NCBI GenBank assembly: GCA_031254155.1
Contig: JAIRVA010000294.1
Location: 1-7,027, forward strand
Length of the DNA stretch: 7,027 bases
Direction: 5' to 3'
Source of the DNA: Propionibacteriaceae bacterium
GTDB lineage: Bacteria > Actinomycetota > Actinomycetes > Propionibacteriales > Propionibacteriaceae
The notes beneath the pieces are model-generated. The model ran no database searches. It was not told the DNA's origin and saw only the letters and a program-made list of their open reading frames with translations. Made by a program: the position numbers and the translations under genes. Positions 1 through 5,681 of the stretch are shown here, piece by piece (the stretch's first letter is position 1; each line of letters begins with the position of its first letter).

Positions 1-390
1 CGTCGCCGGGGTCCCCCGTCGCCGCCCCCCGCCCGGCGTGGGCCCGCTGTCCGCCCAGAACTCGGCCCGCCACTCATCGTCGCCCGCGTCCGGCTCGGTC
101 ACCGTACCGGCCCCCATCATCTCGTCCAGCAGATCCACCTCGTACCGCTTCTGGACCCGCCCGACCGCCAGCCGCCCGCACCAGACGGCCAGGGCGACGG
201 CCAGCAACGTCCCCGCGAGGCCCGGCAGAAACACCAGTCCCCCGTGGACGACCGCGTCGGTCACCCGCCCGCCACCCCGGAGTGCGGACGAGCCGACGCG
301 CGCCGCGACCGCCACCAGTCCGGCCGCCGACCCCGTCAGGACCAGCGCCCGCAGGACTCCCGGCCGGTCGAGCTCACCGAGGGCGGACAT
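1..390 (-). CDS. Small two-helix membrane protein, unknown function (partial, runs off left edge)
   Basis: The minus-strand frame from the ATG at 390 stays open to position 1, giving 130 residues with no stop, so the C-terminus lies outside the window. The ATG has a GAGGG Shine-Dalgarno-like element about 6 bases upstream. It overlaps the 3' end of the preceding gene by 17 bases, which suggests translational coupling. Two hydrophobic segments are visible at about residues 12-30 and 50-71. An Arg/Lys-containing stretch (GRVQKRYE) follows, which by the positive-inside rule puts the acidic tail in the cytoplasm. The tail carries LLDEMMG at 87-93 and ends in a Gly/Pro/Arg-rich stretch. I do not recognise the family. 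As the fourth gene of the envelope operon, an accessory membrane role is plausible, but no function can be read from the sequence. Confidence 0.72.
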   Translation of the reverse strand, partial: MSALGELDRPGVLRALVLTGSAAGLVAVAARVGSSALRGGGRVTDAVVHGGLVFLPGLAGTLLAVALAVWCGRLAVGRVQKRYEVDLLDEMMGAGTVTEPDAGDDEWRAEFWADSGPTPGGGRRRGTPAT

Positions 391-655
391 GGCCGGCCCT
401 CGCCCGCGTCCAGATCGCGACAATGATCCAGTACGCCACCAACACCGCTCCGACAAGGAGAAATCCGTCTGTCAGCACGGGGAACACCACCATGCTCACC
501 CACGGCCACCACGATGAAAGCGCGACCGCCAGCGGGGAAAAGTACAGCGCCACCGTGAGGGCCCCGCCCACCAGCGCCAGCGCCAGACCGATCAGCCCGC
601 CCGTCCGGGCGGTCCGCCTCAGGTTGCTCGTCAACCCCGTCGTTGTCCGTGCCAT
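374..655 (-). CDS. Small hydrophobic membrane protein, 93 aa, unknown function
   Basis: A short basic N-terminus (NLRRTAR at 11-17) is followed by a hydrophobic stretch at about 20-39, a Trp/Pro-rich hydrophobic segment at about 41-60 (SSWWPW) and a third at about 64-83. A basic tail (TRARAGHVRPR) ends the protein. It would be an integral membrane protein with two or three helices. The ATG at 655 is preferred because a strong AGGGGAGG ribosome binding site sits 4 bases upstream. The in-frame GTG at 682 would place that Shine-Dalgarno sequence inside the coding region. The gene lies 58 bases after the stop of the LtaS-like gene, with no terminator hairpin between them, and overlaps the next gene by 17 bases. 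That supports membership of the same transcript. I recognise no family or catalytic motif. Confidence 0.8.
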   Translation of the reverse strand: MARTTTGLTSNLRRTARTGGLIGLALALVGGALTVALYFSPLAVALSSWWPWVSMVVFPVLTDGFLLVGAVLVAYWIIVAIWTRARAGHVRPR

Positions 656-659
656 CGTT

Positions 660-667
660 CCTCCCCT
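660..667 (-). promoter_or_regulatory. Ribosome binding site deciding the 655 start
   Basis: On the minus strand AGGGGAGG is followed by AACG and then the ATG at 655. It is close to a perfect anti-Shine-Dalgarno match at short spacing. It selects the 93-residue product over the GTG start at 682. Confidence 0.75.
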
Positions 668-713
668 GTAAGACTCCTCCACCAGTCTGGCACAACCACC
701 GCCTGCCGAGAGC

Positions 714-3311
714 CTACTGACGTTCCAGCCCCTGGTCGATGGCGTACTGGTTCACCAGCCGCCAGTTGCCCCACTCCCTCGCGTCGCCGGAGATCTCATA
801 GTCCTGCGCGTACCCCGGCGAGGTCGAACTCGCCCACCGGATCCAGGTGAACTTCCGGACGTTCGGTAGCGCGGGGACTTCGGCGTACGTCTGTCCCTTG
901 TAGGGCAGCCCGGCCCCGGCCAACAGCGTCGGGCGGAAGTTGGCGATGCTGACCGGCGCGTCGCTCGTCTTCATGGCCCCCGTCGACTCGCCGGGCATCT
1001 TCACCATCAGCCCCGCGATGTTGGGCCCGGGGAGACTCACGGCGTCCTGAAGCGCGTGCTCACCGTGGTCGGCCATGATGATGATGGTCGAGTTGTCGTA
1101 CGTTCCCAGTTGTTTCATCGTGTCCACGTACTCAAAAACCGCCCGCAAAATGCCCATCGTCTGCGTCACCCGGGTCGACGCCAAGACCTCGTCGCCGTTT
1201 TCGTCCAGCGTCCACGGCCCGTGCGAGCCCTGCAGGTGGATGAAGCTGAACCGCGGCGCCGGCGCGGTCCGCAGGCCGCCGGAGCGGAGATCGCGCACGA
1301 ACTGGGGGTCGTCGCCCCACTGGTACGGCGGGTCGGACTGCGCGCGAACCGTGAACGAATTGTTGAAGATCGACGAGTTCAGCCAGAAACTCGGCTTGGC
1401 AATGACCGGCGAGTACGTGAACGCGGTCAGGCGCGAGAGCCCGTTCAGCGCAATCGACGCGTCAAGTTGTCGGGGGGCGTGCGCGAAATTGTCGAACAGG
1501 CCACCGAAATCGGTGTCGTTCCAGTAGGTCACCGACTTGTCAGAGTACAGATTGAGCGACCAGCCCGCCGCTTTGAGCGCCCGGAGTTCGCTCGCGCCCG
1601 CCCACGCGTCGCGGTAATACTGGCTCACGGGGGTGGCGTACGTGTAATCCTCACCCGTCAGCATCGACGCGATGGACGGGAAAGTCTTGTTGTAGCCGGT
1701 CACGTTCTGGGTGTACCGCGTGAACCCCGTCAGCGGCTCGAAGAACGCCGGGTCTTGGGCCAGGATCTTGTCGATGTACGACGAGTCGAACTCGTCCAGC
1801 AGGAACACCACCTCATTCCGACTTGCCGACACAGTGTAGAGACCATTGGCCGAGAGGTAACTGGATTCCGAGGCGGGCTGGCCGCTCGCGAACGCCGGAC
1901 TGGAGTAGGTGACCGCGAGCGCGATCACCGACCCCGTCAGAATGACCGCCATCACCACCACCACGACGGCCGTCCAGACCCGGCGGCTGATCGCGGAGAG
2001 AATCGGCAGCACCGCGATCACCACGAGCCAGATGATGAGGTTGACCAGGGCCTCCTGGGTCAGCGCCTCCCACACAATCTGGTCGCCCATGAGCTGGCCC
2101 AGGTTCGGGTTGAGGAAGTTCGCCTGCAACCAGCCGGCCAGCGCGAGGCCGACCACGAACGAGACGACGAGGTCGAAGGCCCGGCGTTTCGTGAGGTACG
2201 CGATCAGCGTGATCGCCGCGCCGACCCCCACAAACAGGGCCAGGACAAGCCAAATCACATCGCCAACCGCGAACGGGATGTCCGGGGCGTTGAGACCCAT
2301 CAGGTCGAGCGGGCCGAACAGGAGGTACACCATGGCGAAGCCGAAGCCTGTGAGCGCTGCTAGGGCTAGTCTTTGGCTTCTGGTGCGGGTTTCCTTTTGT
2401 GCGGTACGGACTGGGCCTGCCTCGGCGGGACCCCCCCATGCGTCCTCAGGTTGGCTGGTCGGGGCGGAACGCCCCGGCCAGGCAACCTTGCGGGCATGGG
2501 TTGCCCCCCCGCCGGGCGCGGCCAGCGGGGTACCCACCAACAGCGGGGGTGGCGCCAGGTGGGGGAGGTTTGCGGACGCCCAGGAGGAGTGGAGGGCTGG
2601 AGAGTTGAGGTTGAGTACGCGGGATAGTTGCGTTAGCTGGGGGGTGAGTTCGGCGGTTCGGCCGGACCGCTTGAGATAGAGCCCGTCAGTCCGCGCGCCG
2701 GAGGGTTCCCCCGTTTGGCTTGCCACACCGGTGTTTTGCCTGGCAGTCCGCGCACTGGCGAGTTCCCCGGATTGGTTTGCCACGCCAGTATCTTGCCCAG
2801 CAGTCCGCCGTCCGGTGAGTTCCCCGGATTGGCTTGCCACACCGGTGTTTTGCTTGTCAGTCCGCGTGCCGACGAGTTCCCCTTTGTGGCTCGCGACACT
2901 GGCGGGGAGGCCGTCAGTCCGGGCGGTGGTGGGTTCACCGTGGCGGTTGTCGGGGCTGGGGGTGGCCGTTTCACGGGGGTTCCCGTCGCGGGGCGTACTC
3001 GCCTCTTGACGGCGGACTCTTTTGGCGGCTTGGTCTTTGGTCAGGCGGATCCAGGCGGCTTGGAGGCGGGCGCCCAGGGTGACGGCGAAGAGCTGGAGCT
3101 TGCGGAAGAAGACGCTGATGGCGACGGAGAGGGTGATGAGGACACCGGACACGACCTGGATGATGTAACTGGTCGTCGCAGGGTCGATGTAGGCAGCGTG
3201 GGCCGGGGTGGGCAGCAGGGCCAGTTGACTAGCACCAACGCCGAGAACGACGAGCCAACGGGGCGACGGCCGCTTGGCCGGGGACACCGTCGTACATTGC
3301 CTGTCACGCAT
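714..3311 (-). CDS. LtaS-like sulfatase/phosphotransferase-superfamily membrane protein with repeat-containing linker
   Basis: This 865-residue protein has an apparent signal peptide (hydrophobic 19-36, AHA/AY cleavage near 39/40). An AYIDPATTSY motif starts a helix at about 46-68, followed by a long linker at about 70-312. Five membrane helices come next, at about 315-333, 347-370, 379-397, 421-441 and 446-468, then an extracellular alkaline-phosphatase-fold domain at about 495-815. Visible active-site elements are LLDEFDSS (metal ligands D506/E507), KTFPSIASMLTG (nucleophile candidate T543), HLQGSHGPW (H697) and MADHGEH (D748/H749). These match the Glu/Thr/Asp-His layout of lipoteichoic acid synthases. 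A Thr rather than C/S-x-P-x-R argues for phosphotransfer or phosphodiester chemistry, not sulfate ester hydrolysis. The five-helix-plus-domain layout is that of LtaS; the extra N-terminal part is unusual. The ATG overlaps the upstream stop by 8 bases and has a GAGGTGG element just upstream. The actual substrate is unknown; glycerol-phosphate or another phosphate-linked envelope polymer is inferred. Confidence 0.92.
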   Translation of the reverse strand: MRDRQCTTVSPAKRPSPRWLVVLGVGASQLALLPTPAHAAYIDPATTSYIIQVVSGVLITLSVAISVFFRKLQLFAVTLGARLQAAWIRLTKDQAAKRVRRQEASTPRDGNPRETATPSPDNRHGEPTTARTDGLPASVASHKGELVGTRTDKQNTGVASQSGELTGRRTAGQDTGVANQSGELASARTARQNTGVASQTGEPSGARTDGLYLKRSGRTAELTPQLTQLSRVLNLNSPALHSSWASANLPHLAPPPLLVGTPLAAPGGGATHARKVAWPGRSAPTSQPEDAWGGPAEAGPVRTAQKETRTRSQRLALAALTGFGFAMVYLLFGPLDLMGLNAPDIPFAVGDVIWLVLALFVGVGAAITLIAYLTKRRAFDLVVSFVVGLALAGWLQANFLNPNLGQLMGDQIVWEALTQEALVNLIIWLVVIAVLPILSAISRRVWTAVVVVVMAVILTGSVIALAVTYSSPAFASGQPASESSYLSANGLYTVSASRNEVVFLLDEFDSSYIDKILAQDPAFFEPLTGFTRYTQNVTGYNKTFPSIASMLTGEDYTYATPVSQYYRDAWAGASELRALKAAGWSLNLYSDKSVTYWNDTDFGGLFDNFAHAPRQLDASIALNGLSRLTAFTYSPVIAKPSFWLNSSIFNNSFTVRAQSDPPYQWGDDPQFVRDLRSGGLRTAPAPRFSFIHLQGSHGPWTLDENGDEVLASTRVTQTMGILRAVFEYVDTMKQLGTYDNSTIIIMADHGEHALQDAVSLPGPNIAGLMVKMPGESTGAMKTSDAPVSIANFRPTLLAGAGLPYKGQTYAEVPALPNVRKFTWIRWASSTSPGYAQDYEISGDAREWGNWRLVNQYAIDQGLERQ
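2646..2939 (-). repeat. 57-bp tandem repeat (about five units) encoding 19-residue repeats
   Basis: Units of exactly 57 bp start at 2646, 2703, 2760, 2817 and 2874 on the plus strand, with a decaying sixth start at 2931. In protein these are residues 125-143, 144-162, 163-181, 182-200 and 201-219, with consensus GELxGxRTxxQNTGVASQS. The central units agree best. Units 2703 and 2817 differ at about 9 of 57 positions by eye and share an exact 25-base block (2715-2739 and 2829-2853). Units 2760 and 2817 differ at about 14. The outer units are degenerate. The repeat keeps the reading frame, so copy-number change would lengthen or shorten the linker without truncating the enzyme. The predicted topology places this Ser/Thr-rich segment in the cytoplasm. 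Confidence 0.93.
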
Positions 3312-3321
3312 GGGCCACCTC
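3304..3321 (-). promoter_or_regulatory. Translational coupling site with ribosome binding site
   Basis: The stop of the fusion gene (TGA, 3306-3304) lies just downstream of the ATG (3311-3309) of the LtaS-like gene in a different frame, an 8-base overlap. A GAGGTGG element (3321-3315) lies 3-5 bases before the ATG, inside the last codons of the upstream gene. This arrangement favours reinitiation and matched production of the two proteins. Confidence 0.75.
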
Positions 3322-5580
3322 GGCCGTATCTTGTACGGACGCCTCCAACGTGGCCGCCCGGCCGCGCAACTCGGCGGCGCGCTGCTCCAGCTCCGCCGCC
3401 TCGGCGCGGATCGCGGCCGCCTCGCTCTGCTGCTCCCCCATCATCTCGTCCACCAACAACTGCTCCTGGTCGGCGCTCGCCGTCCCCTCGCGCCACGCGG
3501 TCTCGGCGGCCGCCAGCGCCCGCCCGCGGTCCTGCTCGGCGAGCGAGGCCACGATGTAGTCGGCACAGGCGCTGGCGCTCGTACCCAGGTTGTACTGGTT
3601 CGCCTCCATCACCGCCGTGATCCGCTCGCGCCAGACCTCCGGGTGCAGGACCATCTCCTCGGCCACGTCGCCGATGGTCCCGAGCTCGTCCAGGTCCAGC
3701 GAGACCCCGACCTCGTCGCGCAGCGAGACCTCCAGCGGGATCGCCGCGATCGCCGCGTAATGGGGGTTCATGACCTTCATCGGGGTATTGATGAAGAGGG
3801 ATGGTTTCTTGGTCGTGTACGAAAACTCCTGCGCGATCGTCGACCAGTCGGTCACCATGACATCCGCCCGGTAGACCGTGGACGCCGACGAGAAGTCCGT
3901 CTGGATCTCCATGGTGCCGGCGTCTGTCTCGGCCCGCCACGCCGCCTGCAGTGCGCGGATCTTGTCGCCGAACTGCTTCACGAACTCCGGGTGCGGGCGG
4001 ATGATGACGTGGAATCCCTTGTCAAGGAGCGGACGTACGGTGTCGGCCAGGCACAGCTCAAGGATGTTCTCCGGCTGCCAACTCGGCGCGATGAGGGCGA
4101 CGGGGACCGGGTTTGGTTCCGCCACGTCCGTCGCACGGGCAAGGAGCATGTCGTCGAGCAGGGGGTAGCCGGTCCGGACGAGCCGCTTCGCGGGGAGGTG
4201 GTACGCCGCCTCAGTCTCACGCATCTCCTCGACGTGGTTGGGCCCGCCGCAGAGCACCGTGTCGAAGTGGTCCAGTGCCCCCTCGCGGAGCATCAGGTGG
4301 AGGCTCCCCATGCCGTGGTCGATGTAGACGTACTCAATGTCCTTGCGGACGAGCGACCGCTTGATATGATATTTCTCCAAGTCAGGCAGGGTCATGATGA
4401 CCATGTCGACGTCGAGTTGCATCATGAACGGGATGAGGGCCTTGGGGGCGACGTAAAACGGTACGAGGGTCGCGTCCGCCCGCTCGAACACCTTGTCGCG
4501 GAGGTCGCTGGTGACATAGTGCACCGTCACCCCGCGGGCGTTCAGCTCGCGGACGATGCCCGCGAAGTACTTCCAGTACCCCGACCCCTCAGAGTAGATC
4601 ATGACCCGCTTTCCGTACGTTGTACGGAATCGCCGGACATCGACCCGGCTGCGCGCCGCCGACTCCCGCTTGTCGGACCGTTTGGCCGCCCGCTCCGCCG
4701 GTGTCAACCGTACGGCCTTGTGGAAGGCGGAATAGTCCACCGACTTACGGGGATCGTCGACAACGTTACAGAGCCAGACGACGGCGATGCCCAGCAGGTT
4801 GCCGGCCGTCCAGTAGAGGCCGAAGGCGCCGGGCAGGACGGCGGCGAAATACCCCGAGAAGAGGACGAGGAAGACCGTGATGCCGATCCGGCTGCCGGGG
4901 CCGGCGAACTTCTGCAGGACGTAGTAGCGGTTCTGGTAGAGCGAGAGGGCGAGCGCGGAGAGGCCGGAGAGGACCGGCCAGATGAGCGTGACGGAACCCC
5001 AGTGCGGGACGTCGGCGAGGTTGATGCCGAGGAACGACAGGTGGACACTCTGGACCGCGCCGAGCACGTCGGGCGGCGCGACACCGGCAAACGCGCCGGG
5101 ATCGGCCTGGACGAGTTGCAGGACGCGGGTCTCGCCGGCGAGGCCGAGGTCGACGGGGGTCGTCCCGAGGACGTTCGCCGCCTTGACCACGAGGGCCTGA
5201 ATCGTGGCCGCATCGAGGCGCAACAAGTGCTTCAGCGGGTGGTACACGACGGCGATGACGCCCAGGATGAGCGGGATCTGGACGAGCAACGGCAACGTAC
5301 CCTTGAGGGCCGAGTAGTGGTTACGCTTGTAGAGCTTCTGTTGCTCCTCGAGGACCAACGACGAGTTCCCCGCGTACCGCCGCTTGATGTCCTCCACCTT
5401 GGGCTTGAGGCGGGCCATGATGATGGCGTTCTTCTGGGCCAGAACGGAGAGCGGGAAGAGAATCACCTTGGTGACAAGCGCAAACAGAATGATCGCCAGG
5501 CCATAATTACCGACTAGTTTATAGCACGCGTAGAGTACCCACCCTAGCGGCGTGCCTAGTAACCAGTCGATGAATTGCAC
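3304..5580 (-). CDS. YidC/Oxa1 membrane insertase domain fused to CDP-glycerol glycerophosphotransferase-like domain
   Basis: The 758-residue protein has three parts. Residues 1-275 are a YidC/Oxa1 module: TM1 about 22-45 (NYGLAIILFALVTKVILFPL), a charged cytoplasmic hairpin at 46-94 (RLKPKVEDIKRRY), TM2 at 95-116 (GTLPLLVQIPLILG), an extended outer loop at about 117-195, and TM3-TM5 to about 272 (GLYWTAGNLLG). A basic linker covers about 276-322. Residues about 323-680 resemble CDP-glycerol:polyglycerophosphate glycerophosphotransferases (TagB/TagF), with IDHGMGS (421-426), RTGYPLLDD (469-477), IIRPHPEF (526-533) and VTDWSTIAQEFSY (576-588). The histidines of HG and RPHP are the family's catalytic candidates. 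A Glu/Ala-rich coiled coil spans about 710-750. Five helices with the N-terminus outside put the transferase in the cytoplasm, where CDP-activated donors occur. No lipobox signal peptide is present, unlike SpoIIIJ-type YidC, and Lys38 takes the groove Arg position. The GTG start lacks a clear Shine-Dalgarno sequence but opens directly into the expected N-terminal helix. It is the first gene of the operon. The membrane polymerase role is inferred. Confidence 0.94.
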   Translation of the reverse strand: MQFIDWLLGTPLGWVLYACYKLVGNYGLAIILFALVTKVILFPLSVLAQKNAIIMARLKPKVEDIKRRYAGNSSLVLEEQQKLYKRNHYSALKGTLPLLVQIPLILGVIAVVYHPLKHLLRLDAATIQALVVKAANVLGTTPVDLGLAGETRVLQLVQADPGAFAGVAPPDVLGAVQSVHLSFLGINLADVPHWGSVTLIWPVLSGLSALALSLYQNRYYVLQKFAGPGSRIGITVFLVLFSGYFAAVLPGAFGLYWTAGNLLGIAVVWLCNVVDDPRKSVDYSAFHKAVRLTPAERAAKRSDKRESAARSRVDVRRFRTTYGKRVMIYSEGSGYWKYFAGIVRELNARGVTVHYVTSDLRDKVFERADATLVPFYVAPKALIPFMMQLDVDMVIMTLPDLEKYHIKRSLVRKDIEYVYIDHGMGSLHLMLREGALDHFDTVLCGGPNHVEEMRETEAAYHLPAKRLVRTGYPLLDDMLLARATDVAEPNPVPVALIAPSWQPENILELCLADTVRPLLDKGFHVIIRPHPEFVKQFGDKIRALQAAWRAETDAGTMEIQTDFSSASTVYRADVMVTDWSTIAQEFSYTTKKPSLFINTPMKVMNPHYAAIAAIPLEVSLRDEVGVSLDLDELGTIGDVAEEMVLHPEVWRERITAVMEANQYNLGTSASACADYIVASLAEQDRGRALAAAETAWREGTASADQEQLLVDEMMGEQQSEAAAIRAEAAELEQRAAELRGRAATLEASVQDTAEVAHA
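4611..4629. repeat. Perfect 8-bp inverted repeat at the fusion junction
   Basis: TTCCGTAC (4611-4618), a GTT spacer and GTACGGAA (4622-4629) form a 19-bp perfect palindrome-like element. It lies within codons 318-324 of the fusion gene, where the basic linker meets the transferase domain. It could form an RNA hairpin or be a protein-binding site, but it may be chance codon use. Confidence 0.6.
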
Positions 5581-5588
5581 CCCAGCAG

Positions 5589-5612
5589 GCTACCACCCGG
5601 TAGCAAGCTACC
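5589..5612. promoter_or_regulatory. Triple GCTACC/GGTAGC inverted half-sites upstream of the fusion gene
   Basis: GCTACC (5589-5594), GGTAGC (5599-5604) and GCTACC (5607-5612) alternate in orientation. Two mutually exclusive pairings are therefore possible: GCTACC-ACCC-GGTAGC, and GGTAGC-AA-GCTACC. The set ends only 8 bases from the GTG start at 5580. It may be a repressor operator or competing RNA hairpins in the fusion-gene leader. Adjacent on the minus strand, TAGCCT lies 6 bases before the GTG, the spacing seen for leaderless actinobacterial promoters. I see no convincing -35 for it. Confidence 0.5.
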
Positions 5613-5628
5613 AAAAGCATTCTCCCTG

Positions 5629-5657
5629 TTGCGAGCCGTCCTTACACCTAGTAAGAT
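5629..5657 (+). promoter_or_regulatory. Predicted sigma70-type promoter for vapBC
   Basis: TTGCGA (5629-5634) and TAAGAT (5652-5657) are separated by exactly 17 bases. They match TTGACA at 4 of 6 and the TAnnnT pattern of actinobacterial -10 boxes. Transcription would begin near 5664, leaving a leader of under 20 bases before the ATG at 5682. Confidence 0.6.
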
Positions 5658-5672
5658 TTTTACACAAGGTAA
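5642..5672 (+). promoter_or_regulatory. Tandem operator-like palindromes TTAC-N5-GTAA
   Basis: Two 13-bp copies are present, TTACACCTAGTAA (5642-5654) and TTACACAAGGTAA (5660-5672), 18 bp apart. The first covers the -10 box. The second runs from the predicted start of transcription to the first bases of the ribosome binding site. VapB-type antitoxins are known to bind paired palindromes at their own promoters, and the position fits autorepression by VapB or VapBC. Confidence 0.6.
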
Positions 5673-5676
5673 GGAG
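5671..5676 (+). promoter_or_regulatory. Ribosome binding site of vapB
   Basis: AAGGAG lies 5 bases before the ATG at 5682. It decides this start over the in-frame ATG at 5697 and overlaps the right arm of the downstream operator-like palindrome. Confidence 0.85.
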
Positions 5677-5681
5677 TACCC

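Noticed and set aside
38..517. Plus-strand open frames at the left end
   Set aside because: They are Ser/Pro/Arg-rich and have no ribosome binding site. The minus strand has two overlapping hydrophobic proteins with good start signals.
656..682. GTG at 682 as the start of the 93-aa membrane protein
   Set aside because: It would bury the strong AGGGGAGG site inside the gene and add residues unlike a normal N-terminus.
656..713. Possible terminator between the LtaS-like gene and the small membrane gene
   Set aside because: CCAGACTGG is only a four-base stem with a one-base loop and no T-run, so continued transcription is more likely.
1056..2363. A 435-codon plus-strand open frame opposite the LtaS-like gene
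   Set aside because: The translation is Arg/His/Glu-rich low complexity with no motif, and the opposite strand carries the catalytic motifs of the phosphotransferase.
2715..3620. Plus-strand open frames through the 57-bp repeat
   Set aside because: The repeat keeps all frames open because 57 is divisible by three. These frames run across the junction of two clear minus-strand genes.
3274..5517. A 747-codon plus-strand open frame covering almost the whole fusion gene
   Set aside because: It is antisense to a gene with strong YidC and transferase motifs. Its translation is Arg/Asp/Val-rich with no recognisable domain, the usual result of GC-rich third positions.
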